Source of the DNA: JACQZO01 sp964512325
GTDB lineage: Bacteria; Patescibacteriota; Gracilibacteria; RBG-16-42-10
Assembly (NCBI GenBank): GCA_964512325.1
Contig: CAZEGN010000004.1
Span: 1-64,000 of the forward strand
Length of the DNA: 64,000 nt
Reading direction: 5' to 3'
Position 1 is the first letter of the stretch. Every line of letters starts with the position of its first letter. Below the pieces are notes generated by a model. The model was not told the DNA's origin. It did not search any database and worked only from the letters and a program-made list of their open reading frames with translations. This document shows positions 25,912-34,978 of this stretch, piece after piece. The position numbers and the translations under genes are program-made.

Positions 25912-26352
25912 TTAAGCCAGCGATTGCAGCAGTGGCAAGATCCAGCTCGAGCGATATTGTAGAGTGGTAAGCTTTGGATCTGTTAATTTCATCCATTGTG
26001 CTTCGCTGATTTCCTTAGGATCAAAAATAATCTGCTGCGGCTTTTCGTGTAGATGTAAGATATAGATGTGCTTACAGGCGGCTTTGGGTGATTGATGCAC
26101 AAGCTGTTTAAATTCGCATGTATAATGCTGTGGCTCTAAGCCTGTTTCTTCGCGGACTTCTCGCTGCAGTGCATCATCAAAACTTTCACCTTCATCAACT
26201 TTTCCTCCTGCTAGTCCCCATAGCCCTTTTTTATGTTCAGGCCTATTCATACGTAGCAGTAGATATTCATCTTGATAATGAATAACTGCGTTTACTGAAA
26301 CATGAATGAGGATTGGTGCTGCCATGGCCATAGAATTAATAATGTGTGACAA
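25912..26352 (-). CDS. Nudix hydrolase (MutT-like)
   Basis: A 146-residue Nudix enzyme with a canonical box GGKVDEGESFDDALQREVREETGL (about 50-73; REUXEE as REVREE). The preceding strand VNAVIHYQDEYLLLRMNR and later IYILHLHEKPQQI fit the fold. It could hydrolyse oxidised nucleotides. The ATGs at codons 8 and 10 are alternative starts. It is convergent with the RnfD-FNR gene, with 4 bp between the ends. Confidence 0.9.
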   Translation of the reverse strand: MSHIINSMAMAAPILIHVSVNAVIHYQDEYLLLRMNRPEHKKGLWGLAGGKVDEGESFDDALQREVREETGLEPQHYTCEFKQLVHQSPKAACKHIYILHLHEKPQQIIFDPKEISEAQWMKLTDPKLTTLQYRSSWILPLLQSLA

Positions 26353-26428
26353 ATCGATTGTACTGTAGCTTACTCACCCTTGTTAATAAAATTTAAAAAA
26401 CTATTCTGCACTAGAACTAAATAATACT

Positions 26429-27325
26429 ATGGAAAAGAAAATACTTGAGTTCTATAAGCAATTTAGCATGTATACCTTTCCGGGTGCTTATAATGAGAGG
26501 CTCAAAAAAGATTTGCCCGATAATGTAGAGGAAATTGGTTATCTCATGAGAACGAATACTGTACATCCTACAACCTTGCGTGATGGCAATACTGGTTCTA
26601 ACGCAGATAAGCGCTTTGGTGACATGACTATCATGCCCTGGTTTCGGCAAAGAGAGGACGATATGTTGCCTACCGCTGCTGCCATGCTCGCAGAGCTGTA
26701 TCGTCGCTGTGAGCATGGTTTTGTTACTCCCAAGCCGGTTGAGCAGAAGCTGGTGGTTTCATGCCGACATGTTGCTTTGCTGATGGCTGCTATCCTAAAA
26801 GCAAAGGGCATACCCGCTCGCGTACGTGCAGGGCATGCTCCTTACTTTGATTACGCTCGTAAACATCAGATGAGTGTTGATCATTGGGTTAATGAATATT
26901 GGTCTGAGCGTGAACAACGTTGGGTGATGATTGATGTAGATGGTAGCTTTAGCTTAGAGAAAGATATAAACCCTTACGATTTGCCTGCTGGCACTTTTGA
27001 CTTGCCTGGCCAGGCTTGGCTTAAGGTGAGACGGGGGGAGATTAATCCGAAGTACTTCTGGAATGCAGCTCCTAAGCGAGGTCAGATAGTTCTGTTATGG
27101 TCATTATTCTATGATTTTCATTCATTGATGAATGCTGAAATTATCTATATTCATGGGCCTAGGTTATGTGCTCCTAAAGCTTTTAAAAACGCTACTGCGT
27201 CTGAATTGCAAGAGCTTGATCATTTAGCTAGTTTGCTCATTGATTCAGACTTTAACTTTTCGACATTGCAGCAGATTTGGCAAAATACCAAGGACTTTCG
27301 TTTGCTTGGGGGCGGACTACTCTAA
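26429..27325 (+). CDS. Transglutaminase-like (papain-fold) protein
   Basis: A 298-residue soluble protein. The core has the triad layout CRHVALLMAAILKAKGIPARV (Cys112), DHWVNEYWSE (His152) and WVMIDVDGSF (Asp169 or Asp171), typical of bacterial transglutaminase-like proteins that act as cysteine proteases or amidases. No signal peptide. It is a single gene, convergent with recQ (5 bp apart). Substrate unknown. Confidence 0.85.
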   Translation: MEKKILEFYKQFSMYTFPGAYNERLKKDLPDNVEEIGYLMRTNTVHPTTLRDGNTGSNADKRFGDMTIMPWFRQREDDMLPTAAAMLAELYRRCEHGFVTPKPVEQKLVVSCRHVALLMAAILKAKGIPARVRAGHAPYFDYARKHQMSVDHWVNEYWSEREQRWVMIDVDGSFSLEKDINPYDLPAGTFDLPGQAWLKVRRGEINPKYFWNAAPKRGQIVLLWSLFYDFHSLMNAEIIYIHGPRLCAPKAFKNATASELQELDHLASLLIDSDFNFSTLQQIWQNTKDFRLLGGGLL

Positions 27326-27330
27326 GTTTT

Positions 27331-29175
27331 TTATGGCTTATGCTTGATAAATAGCATGACCAGGCGAATATCATCATAACTATATTTTCCCTCCAGCTCA
27401 TCAAAAATCGGTTTCAAAAAACTGCTGCCATGTTTCTTAATTGCATTGTAGATCGCGAACGCCATTTGTGGGTCCGGTTTTAAGTAGCTGATATCAATTG
27501 GTTCACGTGCACTAAGTAGTTTATCAATATGACTAATAATAGTAGATGGGGTAAGTTCCTGTTGCTGAGCTATGGTCATGAGTGGGAGCTGGGTAGCGAT
27601 CATCGCTTTCGTTTTTTGATAATGGTGGAGTTTTTTGTTTTGTGGTGCCGGTGGCATTAACTTTGGCTTAGCGCTTTCTCTTTGCGGGGCGATCAGATTA
27701 TGTGTTTTTACGAAAGCACCAATCTTTTCAAGAAAGACTGCTCCGTATCTTTCTAATTTCTTAGCTCCCACACCATTAATTTGTGCGAAGGCTTGTTCGG
27801 TCTGAGGTAAGTAAAAAGCCATTTCTTGCAATGCGGTGTCACCAAAAATAACGAAGGGTGGAACATGCGCTTCATTAGCTAGTTCTTTGCGTAAGTTACG
27901 CAGAATAGCAAAGAGTTCTGAATTAAAGTCCAAACTGTTTCGTTTGGCTGGTGTGTTTTTAGGCATGACCACAATTTCTGTCTTTTTCTGCGGCATACAA
28001 CTGTCACAGTTCCCACAATTTTCGGTGAGTGTTTCGCCAAAATAGCGCAGCAAGTATTTTTTACGACATTGGGTGGTTTGGGCATAATTGCTTACTATCT
28101 GTACTTTTTCTTTAGCCTGTTTTTTCTGTTGTGGATCAGTAATCTGTTCGATGAAAAACTCATGCTTGCGCATGTCGGCGTACGTATAAAAAAGAATGCA
28201 CTCGCTATTGAGTCCATCTCTGCCGGCACGGCCAATTTCTTGATAGTAGCCTTCCAGTGTTTTGGGAAATGTATAGTGCACTACTAAGCGTACATCAGGC
28301 TTATCAATGCCCATGCCAAAGGCAATTGTGGCGACAATGATATTGATTCTGTCTTTGATAAATGCATCTTGTACTTCTGCTCTTTCTTCGCTGCTGAGGC
28401 CAGCATGATAGGCTTTGGCAGAAAAGTTGTTGCGGTTTAAAGCATCAGCTAGTGTTTCTGTTTCATTCCGTGAGAAACAGTAAATAATCACCGCCGCATC
28501 TTGGTAGCGACTTAATAGATTAGCCAGTTTTACAAAAGCCTGCTTTTTCTCAATTACACCAATATAGAGATTGGTGCGATTGAAACTAGAGACAAAAACT
28601 TTGGCTTTTTCAATGTGTAGTTGTGAGACAATATCAGCTTGAACTTTAGGAGTAGCGGTTGCGGTTAGGGCAATGAGTGGAGTAAAGGGGAGCAATGTTT
28701 TTAGCAGGCTGAGATTGCGATAGTCTGGGCGAAAGTTATGACCCCATTCTGAAATACAGTGAGCTTCGTCAACAGCAATCAAGCTTACGGGCAGTGTGCG
28801 AATAAATATTTGAAAGTCGCTTAGCGCAAAGCGTTCTGGTGCGATGTAGAGAATTTTTACTTTTTTTTGCTGAGCGCGAATGCAAACTTCCCTAATTTGA
28901 TTTTGAGTGAGGCTGGAATTAATAAACTCCGCTGCAATGCCACAAGCCTGTAGGCTATCGACCTGGTCTTTCATCAAAGCGATCAGGGGAGAAATAACTA
29001 AGGTAATGCCGGGAAACTTTAGGGCTGGTAACTGATAGCAAAGCGATTTGCCCCCACCGGTTGGCATTAAAACGAAGCTGTCATTGCCTTGAATGACATG
29101 ATTGATAATTTCTGCTTGCAGAGGTCGGAAGCGATCATAGCCAAAATGTTCTTTCAAAAGATCCAGCATTTTCAA
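27331..29175 (-). CDS. recQ: ATP-dependent DNA helicase RecQ
   Basis: A 614-residue SF2 helicase for recombination and fork repair. It has motif I MPTGGGKSLCYQLPAL (about 38-53), motif II DEAHCISEWGH, motif VI QEIGRAGRDG, the RQC zinc cysteines (CRKKYLLRYFGE then CGNCDSC) and an HRDC domain (about 430-510). The C-terminal extension to 614 resembles a helix-turn-helix (TIAQQQELTPSTIISHI). Complete. Confidence 0.95.
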   Translation of the reverse strand: MKMLDLLKEHFGYDRFRPLQAEIINHVIQGNDSFVLMPTGGGKSLCYQLPALKFPGITLVISPLIALMKDQVDSLQACGIAAEFINSSLTQNQIREVCIRAQQKKVKILYIAPERFALSDFQIFIRTLPVSLIAVDEAHCISEWGHNFRPDYRNLSLLKTLLPFTPLIALTATATPKVQADIVSQLHIEKAKVFVSSFNRTNLYIGVIEKKQAFVKLANLLSRYQDAAVIIYCFSRNETETLADALNRNNFSAKAYHAGLSSEERAEVQDAFIKDRINIIVATIAFGMGIDKPDVRLVVHYTFPKTLEGYYQEIGRAGRDGLNSECILFYTYADMRKHEFFIEQITDPQQKKQAKEKVQIVSNYAQTTQCRKKYLLRYFGETLTENCGNCDSCMPQKKTEIVVMPKNTPAKRNSLDFNSELFAILRNLRKELANEAHVPPFVIFGDTALQEMAFYLPQTEQAFAQINGVGAKKLERYGAVFLEKIGAFVKTHNLIAPQRESAKPKLMPPAPQNKKLHHYQKTKAMIATQLPLMTIAQQQELTPSTIISHIDKLLSAREPIDISYLKPDPQMAFAIYNAIKKHGSSFLKPIFDELEGKYSYDDIRLVMLFIKHKP

Positions 29176-29303
29176 TTACCTTAGGCTGGACAACTATAGC
29201 ATGATTAAAAATGAAATTGCGGAACAGCTCTATGGTCTAATAGGCTAAAGTGCCGGTGGAAACACATCTATTCTGCTCTAGAATCACTTTTGTGCAGCGA
29301 TTG

Positions 29304-29756
29304 CTATTCAGTGCGTTCAGTACAGGCTGATAATGTACTACCACAATGTTCAATCTCCTGTGTACATCGGTCTTTGTGTGATTGTGCAGGAGTACAGTTT
29401 TGTTGTTCCATGGTGTCGCAGTTAGGCAACATTGTGTTTTGAACACGCAATAATTCTGCGCGCAATCTCGCCGCTTCCGGAGTGTTTTGATCTCTTATTG
29501 ATGCTAAGCTTGCAGCTAATTCTGCTTGCGTTGTGCGGCACCGTGTTACCTGCTGTCTGCATCTTTGCAGTAATGTGTCAGTAATACGACATTGTTCGAA
29601 CAGTTCCTGGCATCGTGTCCGAAGCTGTTCACACATAACCTGCTCCTGGCTTCTTGTGTCTGCCTGCGCGGGTAAATTCCTATATTTTCCGATTACTGCC
29701 CCAATACTTATTCCCGCAATTGCGCCAACAACGATACTTTTATTTAGATTAGCCAT
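29304..29756 (-). CDS. Membrane-anchored Cys-rich coiled protein (unknown)
   Basis: A 150-residue protein: one N-terminal hydrophobic helix with glycine zipper character (VVGAIAGISIGAVIGKY) then a helical, Gln/Arg/Cys-rich outer region with about 13 cysteines at helical spacing (CEQLRTRC, CRQQVTRC). It looks like a disulfide-bonded surface helix. I do not recognise a family. Confidence 0.6.
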   Translation of the reverse strand: MANLNKSIVVGAIAGISIGAVIGKYRNLPAQADTRSQEQVMCEQLRTRCQELFEQCRITDTLLQRCRQQVTRCRTTQAELAASLASIRDQNTPEAARLRAELLRVQNTMLPNCDTMEQQNCTPAQSHKDRCTQEIEHCGSTLSACTERTE

Positions 29757-29897
29757 AAAAAATGTTAGCTGATGACCTTACCATATTCCTGTTAAAAGTA
29801 CAGCGGTTCTGTTGATTTCAATCTGGTAGACTAAAAGTGATAAATTCGTATTAGCTCTTAATTTGCAGTAAGGTGGGTATGTAACAAGAATCAATTT

Positions 29898-30923
29898 ATG
29901 ATCAATGAGACTAGTATTGATTGGCAGCGGTCAGCTTTGTTTTTCTTGATACACTTTACGCCACTATTACTAGTTTTTACTGGTATAAATGCGGTTGACA
30001 TCATGGTCTGCATTGGCCTGTACTTCAGCCGGATGTTTTTTATTACAGCTGGCTATCATCGTTACTTTGCACACCGTAGCTATGCACTATCGCGCTTTTG
30101 GCAGTTTGTAATGGCTTTTGGTGGTGCCACTGCTGCACAGAAAGGACCTTTATGGTGGGCGTCTTACCATAGACATCATCATCACTATTCTGATCAGCTT
30201 GATGATATTCACTCTCCAATTCGTGGCTTTTGGTGGAGTCATATGGGCTGGATTGTTTGTCGTAAGTACGCCAAGCCGCGCTTTGATTTGATCAAAGATA
30301 TGGCTAAGTATCCTGAATTGCGTTTTTTAGATAAACATTATTTGTTGCCACCGGTTTTATTAGCGCTTGTTTGTTTGGCTATCGGAGGCTGGAGCATGCT
30401 CATTGGGGGCTTTTTCTTATCTACGATTTTGCTTTATCATGGTACTTTCTCAATCAATTCTCTGGCTCATGTATTCGGACGGCGGCGCTTTGTGACCAAG
30501 GATAGCAGTCGCAATTCTTTTTTGTTGGCGCTTATTACTTGTGGTGAAGGCTGGCATAATAATCATCATTATTATCCGGCTAGTAGTCGTCAGGGCTTCT
30601 TTTGGTGGGAAATAGATGTCAGTTTTTATATACTCAGATTGCTGAGCTGGTTCGGTATTGCCTCAAAGTTAATGCTACCTGCAAAAGAATATCTCAAGAA
30701 GAACCGAGTCAAAGATGGGTGCTTTGATATTGGCTTGTTCCATGTGCATTGGGCTAAGGCGATGCGACTTCTGCCCCAAATGAAAATTGACAGCAAGCAG
30801 GCTTATTTAGAAGCTAGGACGAAGATTGAGCAGGAATGGGACAAGCTTAGTGGCTTAACGATGGAACAGCTCACTCGAATCATTCAACAAATACTGATTG
30901 CTCAGCAAACAAAGAGCAATTGA
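29898..30923 (+). CDS. Acyl-CoA / fatty-acid delta-9 desaturase
   Basis: A 341-residue membrane di-iron desaturase. The three His boxes are HRYFAHR (54-60), HRHHHH (91-96) and HNNHH (about 217-221), separated by hydrophobic helices. It introduces a double bond into acyl chains and needs an electron donor; the flavin reductase at 24396 is a candidate but only by proximity. With cfa at 4945 it implies active remodelling of membrane lipids. It ends 1 bp from the convergent pyrH-like gene. Confidence 0.92.
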   Translation: MINETSIDWQRSALFFLIHFTPLLLVFTGINAVDIMVCIGLYFSRMFFITAGYHRYFAHRSYALSRFWQFVMAFGGATAAQKGPLWWASYHRHHHHYSDQLDDIHSPIRGFWWSHMGWIVCRKYAKPRFDLIKDMAKYPELRFLDKHYLLPPVLLALVCLAIGGWSMLIGGFFLSTILLYHGTFSINSLAHVFGRRRFVTKDSSRNSFLLALITCGEGWHNNHHYYPASSRQGFFWWEIDVSFYILRLLSWFGIASKLMLPAKEYLKKNRVKDGCFDIGLFHVHWAKAMRLLPQMKIDSKQAYLEARTKIEQEWDKLSGLTMEQLTRIIQQILIAQQTKSN

Positions 30924-30924
30924 G

Positions 30925-31617
30925 TTAAGGATGAATAACGGTGCCGGCAAAGCTTTGATTTGCTAGATACTTGCTGAGATTCTCTAAGTTCTTGCCATTC
31001 ATCACCACTACTTCCAAGCCCAATTTCTCAGCCTCGCGTGCTGCTACCGGGTCAAAAGGAGAGCTTAGGCCAGGATCCCATTCTTCTGGGATCAGTTTGC
31101 GGAACTCAGGCCAGGCGATACGCTCGATTCTTTTTGCAGCAGGGTTTTTTCGTGGATCTGAATCGTAAACAAAATCAATGTTAGATAAATTGATTAAAGT
31201 GGTTGCCTGCAAGTTACGCGCTAGTAATACAGCATCATAATCAGTACTACAGCCAGGACGCCATCCAGCAGCGACCAGTACGCTCTCATTCCACTGAATG
31301 TCTTCGTAGGGGTTTTTAATAATACGTGGGTGTGCTTCCTGATAGAAAATGGAGCGCAGAAGATGGGCATTGAGGCGAGTGCTGTGAATCCCTATCCAGT
31401 CTACGTCTTCACGAGTTAGCTCAGTTACTTCTTTGGCTGCTGCTTGGTAGTTGCGTGCTGTTCTTCCACCGCCACAAATAATGACAAAGCGATAGCCTTT
31501 ACTAATATGATCTCGTACTAACTGTTTAAAATTGCTTAAAAAAACAGTATCAATATTCTCAGGCACGATAAGCGAGCCCCCGACCGATAAGACTATGAGC
31601 TTTGAATCATGCATCAA
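30925..31617 (-). CDS. pyrH: UMP kinase, archaeal-like type
   Basis: A 230-residue amino-acid-kinase-fold protein that phosphorylates UMP. It begins KLIVLSVGGSLIVPENID, has VIICGGGRTARNYQ for phosphate binding, DWIGIHSTRLNAHLL, and a late VYDSDPRKNPAAKRIERI loop. Length and motifs are nearer to archaeal UMP kinases than to E. coli PyrH, as in other CPR bacteria. Start MMHDSK; the second Met is as likely. Confidence 0.85.
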   Translation of the reverse strand: MMHDSKLIVLSVGGSLIVPENIDTVFLSNFKQLVRDHISKGYRFVIICGGGRTARNYQAAAKEVTELTREDVDWIGIHSTRLNAHLLRSIFYQEAHPRIIKNPYEDIQWNESVLVAAGWRPGCSTDYDAVLLARNLQATTLINLSNIDFVYDSDPRKNPAAKRIERIAWPEFRKLIPEEWDPGLSSPFDPVAAREAEKLGLEVVVMNGKNLENLSKYLANQSFAGTVIHP

Positions 31618-31686
31618 AATGAAATTAAGGCTGTAAAGGGTATAACAGGAAGTCTCCCCCCTGACAACTTGAAGTTTTTATTATAT

Positions 31687-32271
31687 TTACTCTGGCAGGG
31701 CTAAGGAGCTTTTCCCTTGACGTACTATTTGGAAATGCTGCTCATAGAGACGAACAATGGTTGAGGGTGTTTGCTCAAGGTCATGAAAAGGATAGATAAA
31801 ATCAATATCATTTTGGAATGGTATCTCGTCACTGCTGGTAATTGGTGGTTGCCCAGAAATATTCAATGATGTCTGGGCAAGTGGACCTGTGATTTTCAGA
31901 ATAGCTTGTGCTTCAGGTGAGGCAGGAATACGGAAGCCGGCAATACGTTCCTCGTCTGTTTGTGAGTACAGGTGTGGTGATAGCTCAATGCTAGCCTGCA
32001 ATGGTAATAAAAAGCTTATCTGGCCAGGACTATTAAGCTGAATAATATTGGCTTGCCAAGGAGTAATTTCAAACAATTGTGTGGCCGTAAGGTAATCAGG
32101 CAACAACAGCATCATCGTTTTTGTAATCGGTCTTTGTTTTAATTGAAATAGCTTCTCGATGGCATTGTGATTCTTCAGGGGTGCACACAGTCCGGCAACG
32201 GTATCAGTAGGGATAGCTAATATGTTGGCCCTTTTTATTAAGGTGATTTCGGTTGCTGAAAATTGTTGCAT
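31687..32271 (-). CDS. Sua5/YciO/YrdC family threonylcarbamoyl-AMP synthase
   Basis: A 194-residue YrdC-fold protein that probably makes threonylcarbamoyl-AMP for the t6A37 modification of ANN-decoding tRNAs. ILAIPTDTVAGLCAPL, the KLFQLKQRPITKTM lysine loop, FRIPASPEAQAI and TSLNISGQPPITS are the family blocks. Length matches TsaC without the Sua5 domain. Confidence 0.88.
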   Translation of the reverse strand: MQQFSATEITLIKRANILAIPTDTVAGLCAPLKNHNAIEKLFQLKQRPITKTMMLLLPDYLTATQLFEITPWQANIIQLNSPGQISFLLPLQASIELSPHLYSQTDEERIAGFRIPASPEAQAILKITGPLAQTSLNISGQPPITSSDEIPFQNDIDFIYPFHDLEQTPSTIVRLYEQHFQIVRQGKSSLALPE

Positions 32272-32410
32272 GGGCAGAGCTGATTACAATAACACTAGCA
32301 TAATTTGCTAGCGCTCTCATTACAAAAAGAAGATTTTTTTGATTATCATGCAGGTGTGCCGAGTTTACTAATGGCAAGAATTAGATTTACACTGAGCCAA
32401 AACAATATTT

Positions 32411-32875
32411 ATGGATGACAATACATTTCTTCAGATGGCAGTTGAACAGGCAGAAGAGTCCGTACGTAACGGTGGTTTTCCTGCCGGTGCTGTTGTAGTA
32501 AAAGATGGGCAGGTGATTGCCCGAGGAATAAGCATCGGCAATTTGCTCCATGATCCAACAGCTCATGCTGAAAGTGTGAGTGTGCGTGCTGCTTGCGCCA
32601 AGTTGCTAACAACTAATCTGCTCGGTGCAACTTTATATGCTTCGCTTGAACCTTGTCTTATGTGTTTTCACGCAGCAAACTGGGCACAGGTTGGTCGTAT
32701 TGTGTATGGCTGTAGGAAATCAGTTGAATTTGTAAAGAAGGGCTATTACGAGGGGCAAAATAGCATTGCTGACCTCAATGCTGGCAATAGCCATAAGCTT
32801 GAATTGTGTTTTTTGCCAAGGTATGAAAACGACATGTTGGCGTTAGTGAAACAATGGGAAGATAGTCTCTCCTAA
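32411..32875 (+). CDS. Nucleoside/cytidine deaminase-superfamily protein
   Basis: A 154-residue zinc deaminase. The motifs are HAESVSVRAAC (His-Ala-Glu, zinc ligand and proton shuttle, about residue 57) and LEPCLMCFHAA (PCxxC, about 81-84). Overall it resembles the guanine deaminase/TadA group (FPAGAVVVKDGQVIARG). Whether it acts on tRNA A34, guanine or cytosine cannot be decided. Confidence 0.85.
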   Translation: MDDNTFLQMAVEQAEESVRNGGFPAGAVVVKDGQVIARGISIGNLLHDPTAHAESVSVRAACAKLLTTNLLGATLYASLEPCLMCFHAANWAQVGRIVYGCRKSVEFVKKGYYEGQNSIADLNAGNSHKLELCFLPRYENDMLALVKQWEDSLS

Positions 32876-32911
32876 AGTCATGTGCTATACATAGCAGTGT
32901 AAAAAGCCTGC

Positions 32912-33652
32912 ATGATCTCTCCAAAAGTCTTGGCGCGTGGTCAATTTTCCCCTAGTAATGTGCTAGTCACAATCAGCGATTCTAATCGAAAGGTAGATCC
33001 TGTAGTTGAATCACAGATCGACGCTCTGTGGCAGCAGAAGTCGTCGTTAGCTCAAGCCCAAGGCAAACATATTTATAATGGTATTTCATACCGTCTCAAC
33101 ACCCTGGAAGTGACCCCTGCTCAACTGAAAATTGACTTGGGAAAGTTTGATTACAAAACTCGTGAATGTTTGATTGAGGCCGAAGGATATTATCAGTTAG
33201 ATGAAAGCTATTATCGTAAAGGTTGCCATACGTTGGGTACAGTTAAAACAAGCGATGATCAGTACTTATTAGTGGAAATATCTAGCAAATCAATGAATAC
33301 TAATGCCATAGACTTTCTGGGAGGCATTGTGGAGGACAATATGAAATTAGAAAATGGGGATGATCTTTTTCAGTCTTTTCTTGTTGAACTTGAAGAAGAA
33401 GCATGTGTTACCATTGAAGATATCAGTGTGCTGTATTTGGCCCTAGTGTATCTAAGCGCAAATACCAATATAGGATTCTACTTTGAAGTTGAGCTGAAGC
33501 AGACTGCTGCTCAAGTGCTTGCGCGGTTTGAACACATGGGAAAAGATCAGGATGTTAAAGCATTGCGTGCATATTCAAAAAGCGAATATCATGCTTTGCT
33601 AAGCAAGCACACTATAAACAAACAATTTGTGCTTAATTATGTTTCAATTTAG
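32912..33652 (+). CDS. Nudix-like hydrolase, diverged
   Basis: A 246-residue protein whose central part reads IDFLGGIVEDN...FQSFLVELEEEACV, a Nudix box with G, E and ELxEE in the right order but an insertion. The N-terminal region (IYNGISYRLNTLEV) looks like the extended domain of NUDT22-like proteins. Substrate unknown. It ends just before a truncated queuosine-salvage gene and may have displaced that gene's 5' part. Confidence 0.65.
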   Translation: MISPKVLARGQFSPSNVLVTISDSNRKVDPVVESQIDALWQQKSSLAQAQGKHIYNGISYRLNTLEVTPAQLKIDLGKFDYKTRECLIEAEGYYQLDESYYRKGCHTLGTVKTSDDQYLLVEISSKSMNTNAIDFLGGIVEDNMKLENGDDLFQSFLVELEEEACVTIEDISVLYLALVYLSANTNIGFYFEVELKQTAAQVLARFEHMGKDQDVKALRAYSKSEYHALLSKHTINKQFVLNYVSI

Positions 33653-33659
33653 CTAATAG

Positions 33660-34331
33660 AAGCGGGCTTTAGACGAAGGTGTTCCTATTTTGGACTGGAA
33701 CTATCTTGCTGCTATGACTGCTGAGCAGTTCGGCTACTTTTTGCGAGGCAATGTTGAAATACCACTCTTCAAAGAGCGCCTTTCCATAGTGCACGAGATT
33801 TCTAGAGTGATGCTGGAAAGGTACTCTGGTAAAGTCAGTAACCTACTTGCTGCAAGCCGTTATGATGCCGTGGTTTTATTAGAGCTCATCTGCCAAAGCT
33901 TTCCTTCTTTTCAGGATTACTCCCCTTATAAAGGAAGTGTGGTGACCTTTCATAAGCGGGCGCAGGTATTTATTGGTGATGTTGATTATCTACTGCGCAT
34001 GCAGAAAGGTGATGGCTTGAAACAGAGCGAGATGCTCACTGCATTTCCAGACTACCGTTTGCCCCAAATTCTACGCCATCTGGGTATACTAGAATATTCT
34101 TCAGAGCTTGCGCATAGAGTCGACTGCGAAGAAGAAATTTTACACCACTCTGAAATGGAAGTGGAAATTCGAGCTGCTACCATATGTGCGGTTGAGACAC
34201 TGAGGACCACTTTACTAGAGCGGGGAGTACATGTTACCACAACACTCTTGAGTAGCTATTTGTGGCTGCTCAGTAAAACGCAGTCCGCTGATATGAAACC
34301 CCATCATCTCACGCGTACAACTGCTTACTAA
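33660..34331 (+). pseudogene. 5'-truncated queuosine salvage protein (Qng1/DUF2419)
   Basis: The frame matches the C-terminal two-thirds of queuosine 5'-phosphate glycosidases (human QNG1/C9orf64 family): IPLFKERLSIVHEISRVMLE, SFPSFQDYSPYKGSVV, FHKRAQVFIGD, FPDYRLPQILRHLGILEYS and EVEIRAATICAVE. The first usable start is a TTG at 33690, but homology continues upstream of it (33660-33689 reads KRALDEGVPI, where QNG1 has RALDEGIPI) up to an in-frame TAG at 33657. So about 130 N-terminal residues, which shape the active site, are missing, and the Nudix gene ends 8 bp before. This points to a deletion; the 213-codon remainder is still open and might be expressed. Confidence 0.75.
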
Positions 34332-34355
34332 GCTAAACTGATTGAGTTTTTTTCC

Positions 34356-34916
34356 ATGAATAACCCGCCTTACGTCAAACAGATTTATGCCCATGCGTGT
34401 TCATTAGCGGTATTGCGTATGGTTTTAGCTAGGCAAGGAGTTATGGTGGACGAATCGGAATTAATTCAAAAGGTTGAAAATGACTATGGTAAGAGTTTTA
34501 CGAATATTAGGAATACTAGCATTGCAAAGCTAGCAACAACCTATGGTCTTAAAACAACCATATATGCTCTAAAGTCAGCTAAGGGGAAAAAGGGTGGGGG
34601 CGCTTTGTTAGAATCTTTGTCCGTAGCCGATAAAGATATGTTGGCGGCAGCTCAACTAGGCTGTGAGATAGTATATGGTCGTCTGGCTGAAAAGGAAATC
34701 AAAACCTCTCTTGCGCAGGGGAAGCTCATTCAAACTTCAGTCAAATTGCAGTTTTTATACCCTACTCAAAAAGGATTCCATTCAATTCTTCTCTATGCGG
34801 TTGATCAAGAGAAAATAAAATATCATGATCCCTACTGTGGTGCTGCACTGGAAGTAAATATTGCCCAATTGCTAAAAGCCATGAGTAACACCGGCCCTGC
34901 AATTTTATACGGCTAA
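34356..34916 (+). CDS. Peptidase C39-like domain protein
   Basis: A 186-residue protein with the C39 layout: AHACSLAVLRMVLARQG (Cys near residue 14), a central basic helical region, GFHSILLYAVD (His near 140) and IKYHDPYCG (Asp). C39 domains cleave double-glycine leaders or bind peptides. No membrane segment and no ABC transporter next to it, so a stand-alone role is likely; function inferred only by fold. An intrinsic terminator follows at 34944. Confidence 0.65.
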   Translation: MNNPPYVKQIYAHACSLAVLRMVLARQGVMVDESELIQKVENDYGKSFTNIRNTSIAKLATTYGLKTTIYALKSAKGKKGGGALLESLSVADKDMLAAAQLGCEIVYGRLAEKEIKTSLAQGKLIQTSVKLQFLYPTQKGFHSILLYAVDQEKIKYHDPYCGAALEVNIAQLLKAMSNTGPAILYG

Positions 34917-34943
34917 AGGAGTGAAACTATCTGCATTGTTTTC

Positions 34944-34972
34944 GATTGCGGGTACTGTGCCCAATCTTTTTT
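34944..34972 (+). terminator. Intrinsic terminator after the C39-like gene
   Basis: GATTGcGGG and CCCAATC pair around a 7-base loop (one bulged C) and are followed by TTTTTT. Confidence 0.65.
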
Positions 34973-34978
34973 AAGAGA

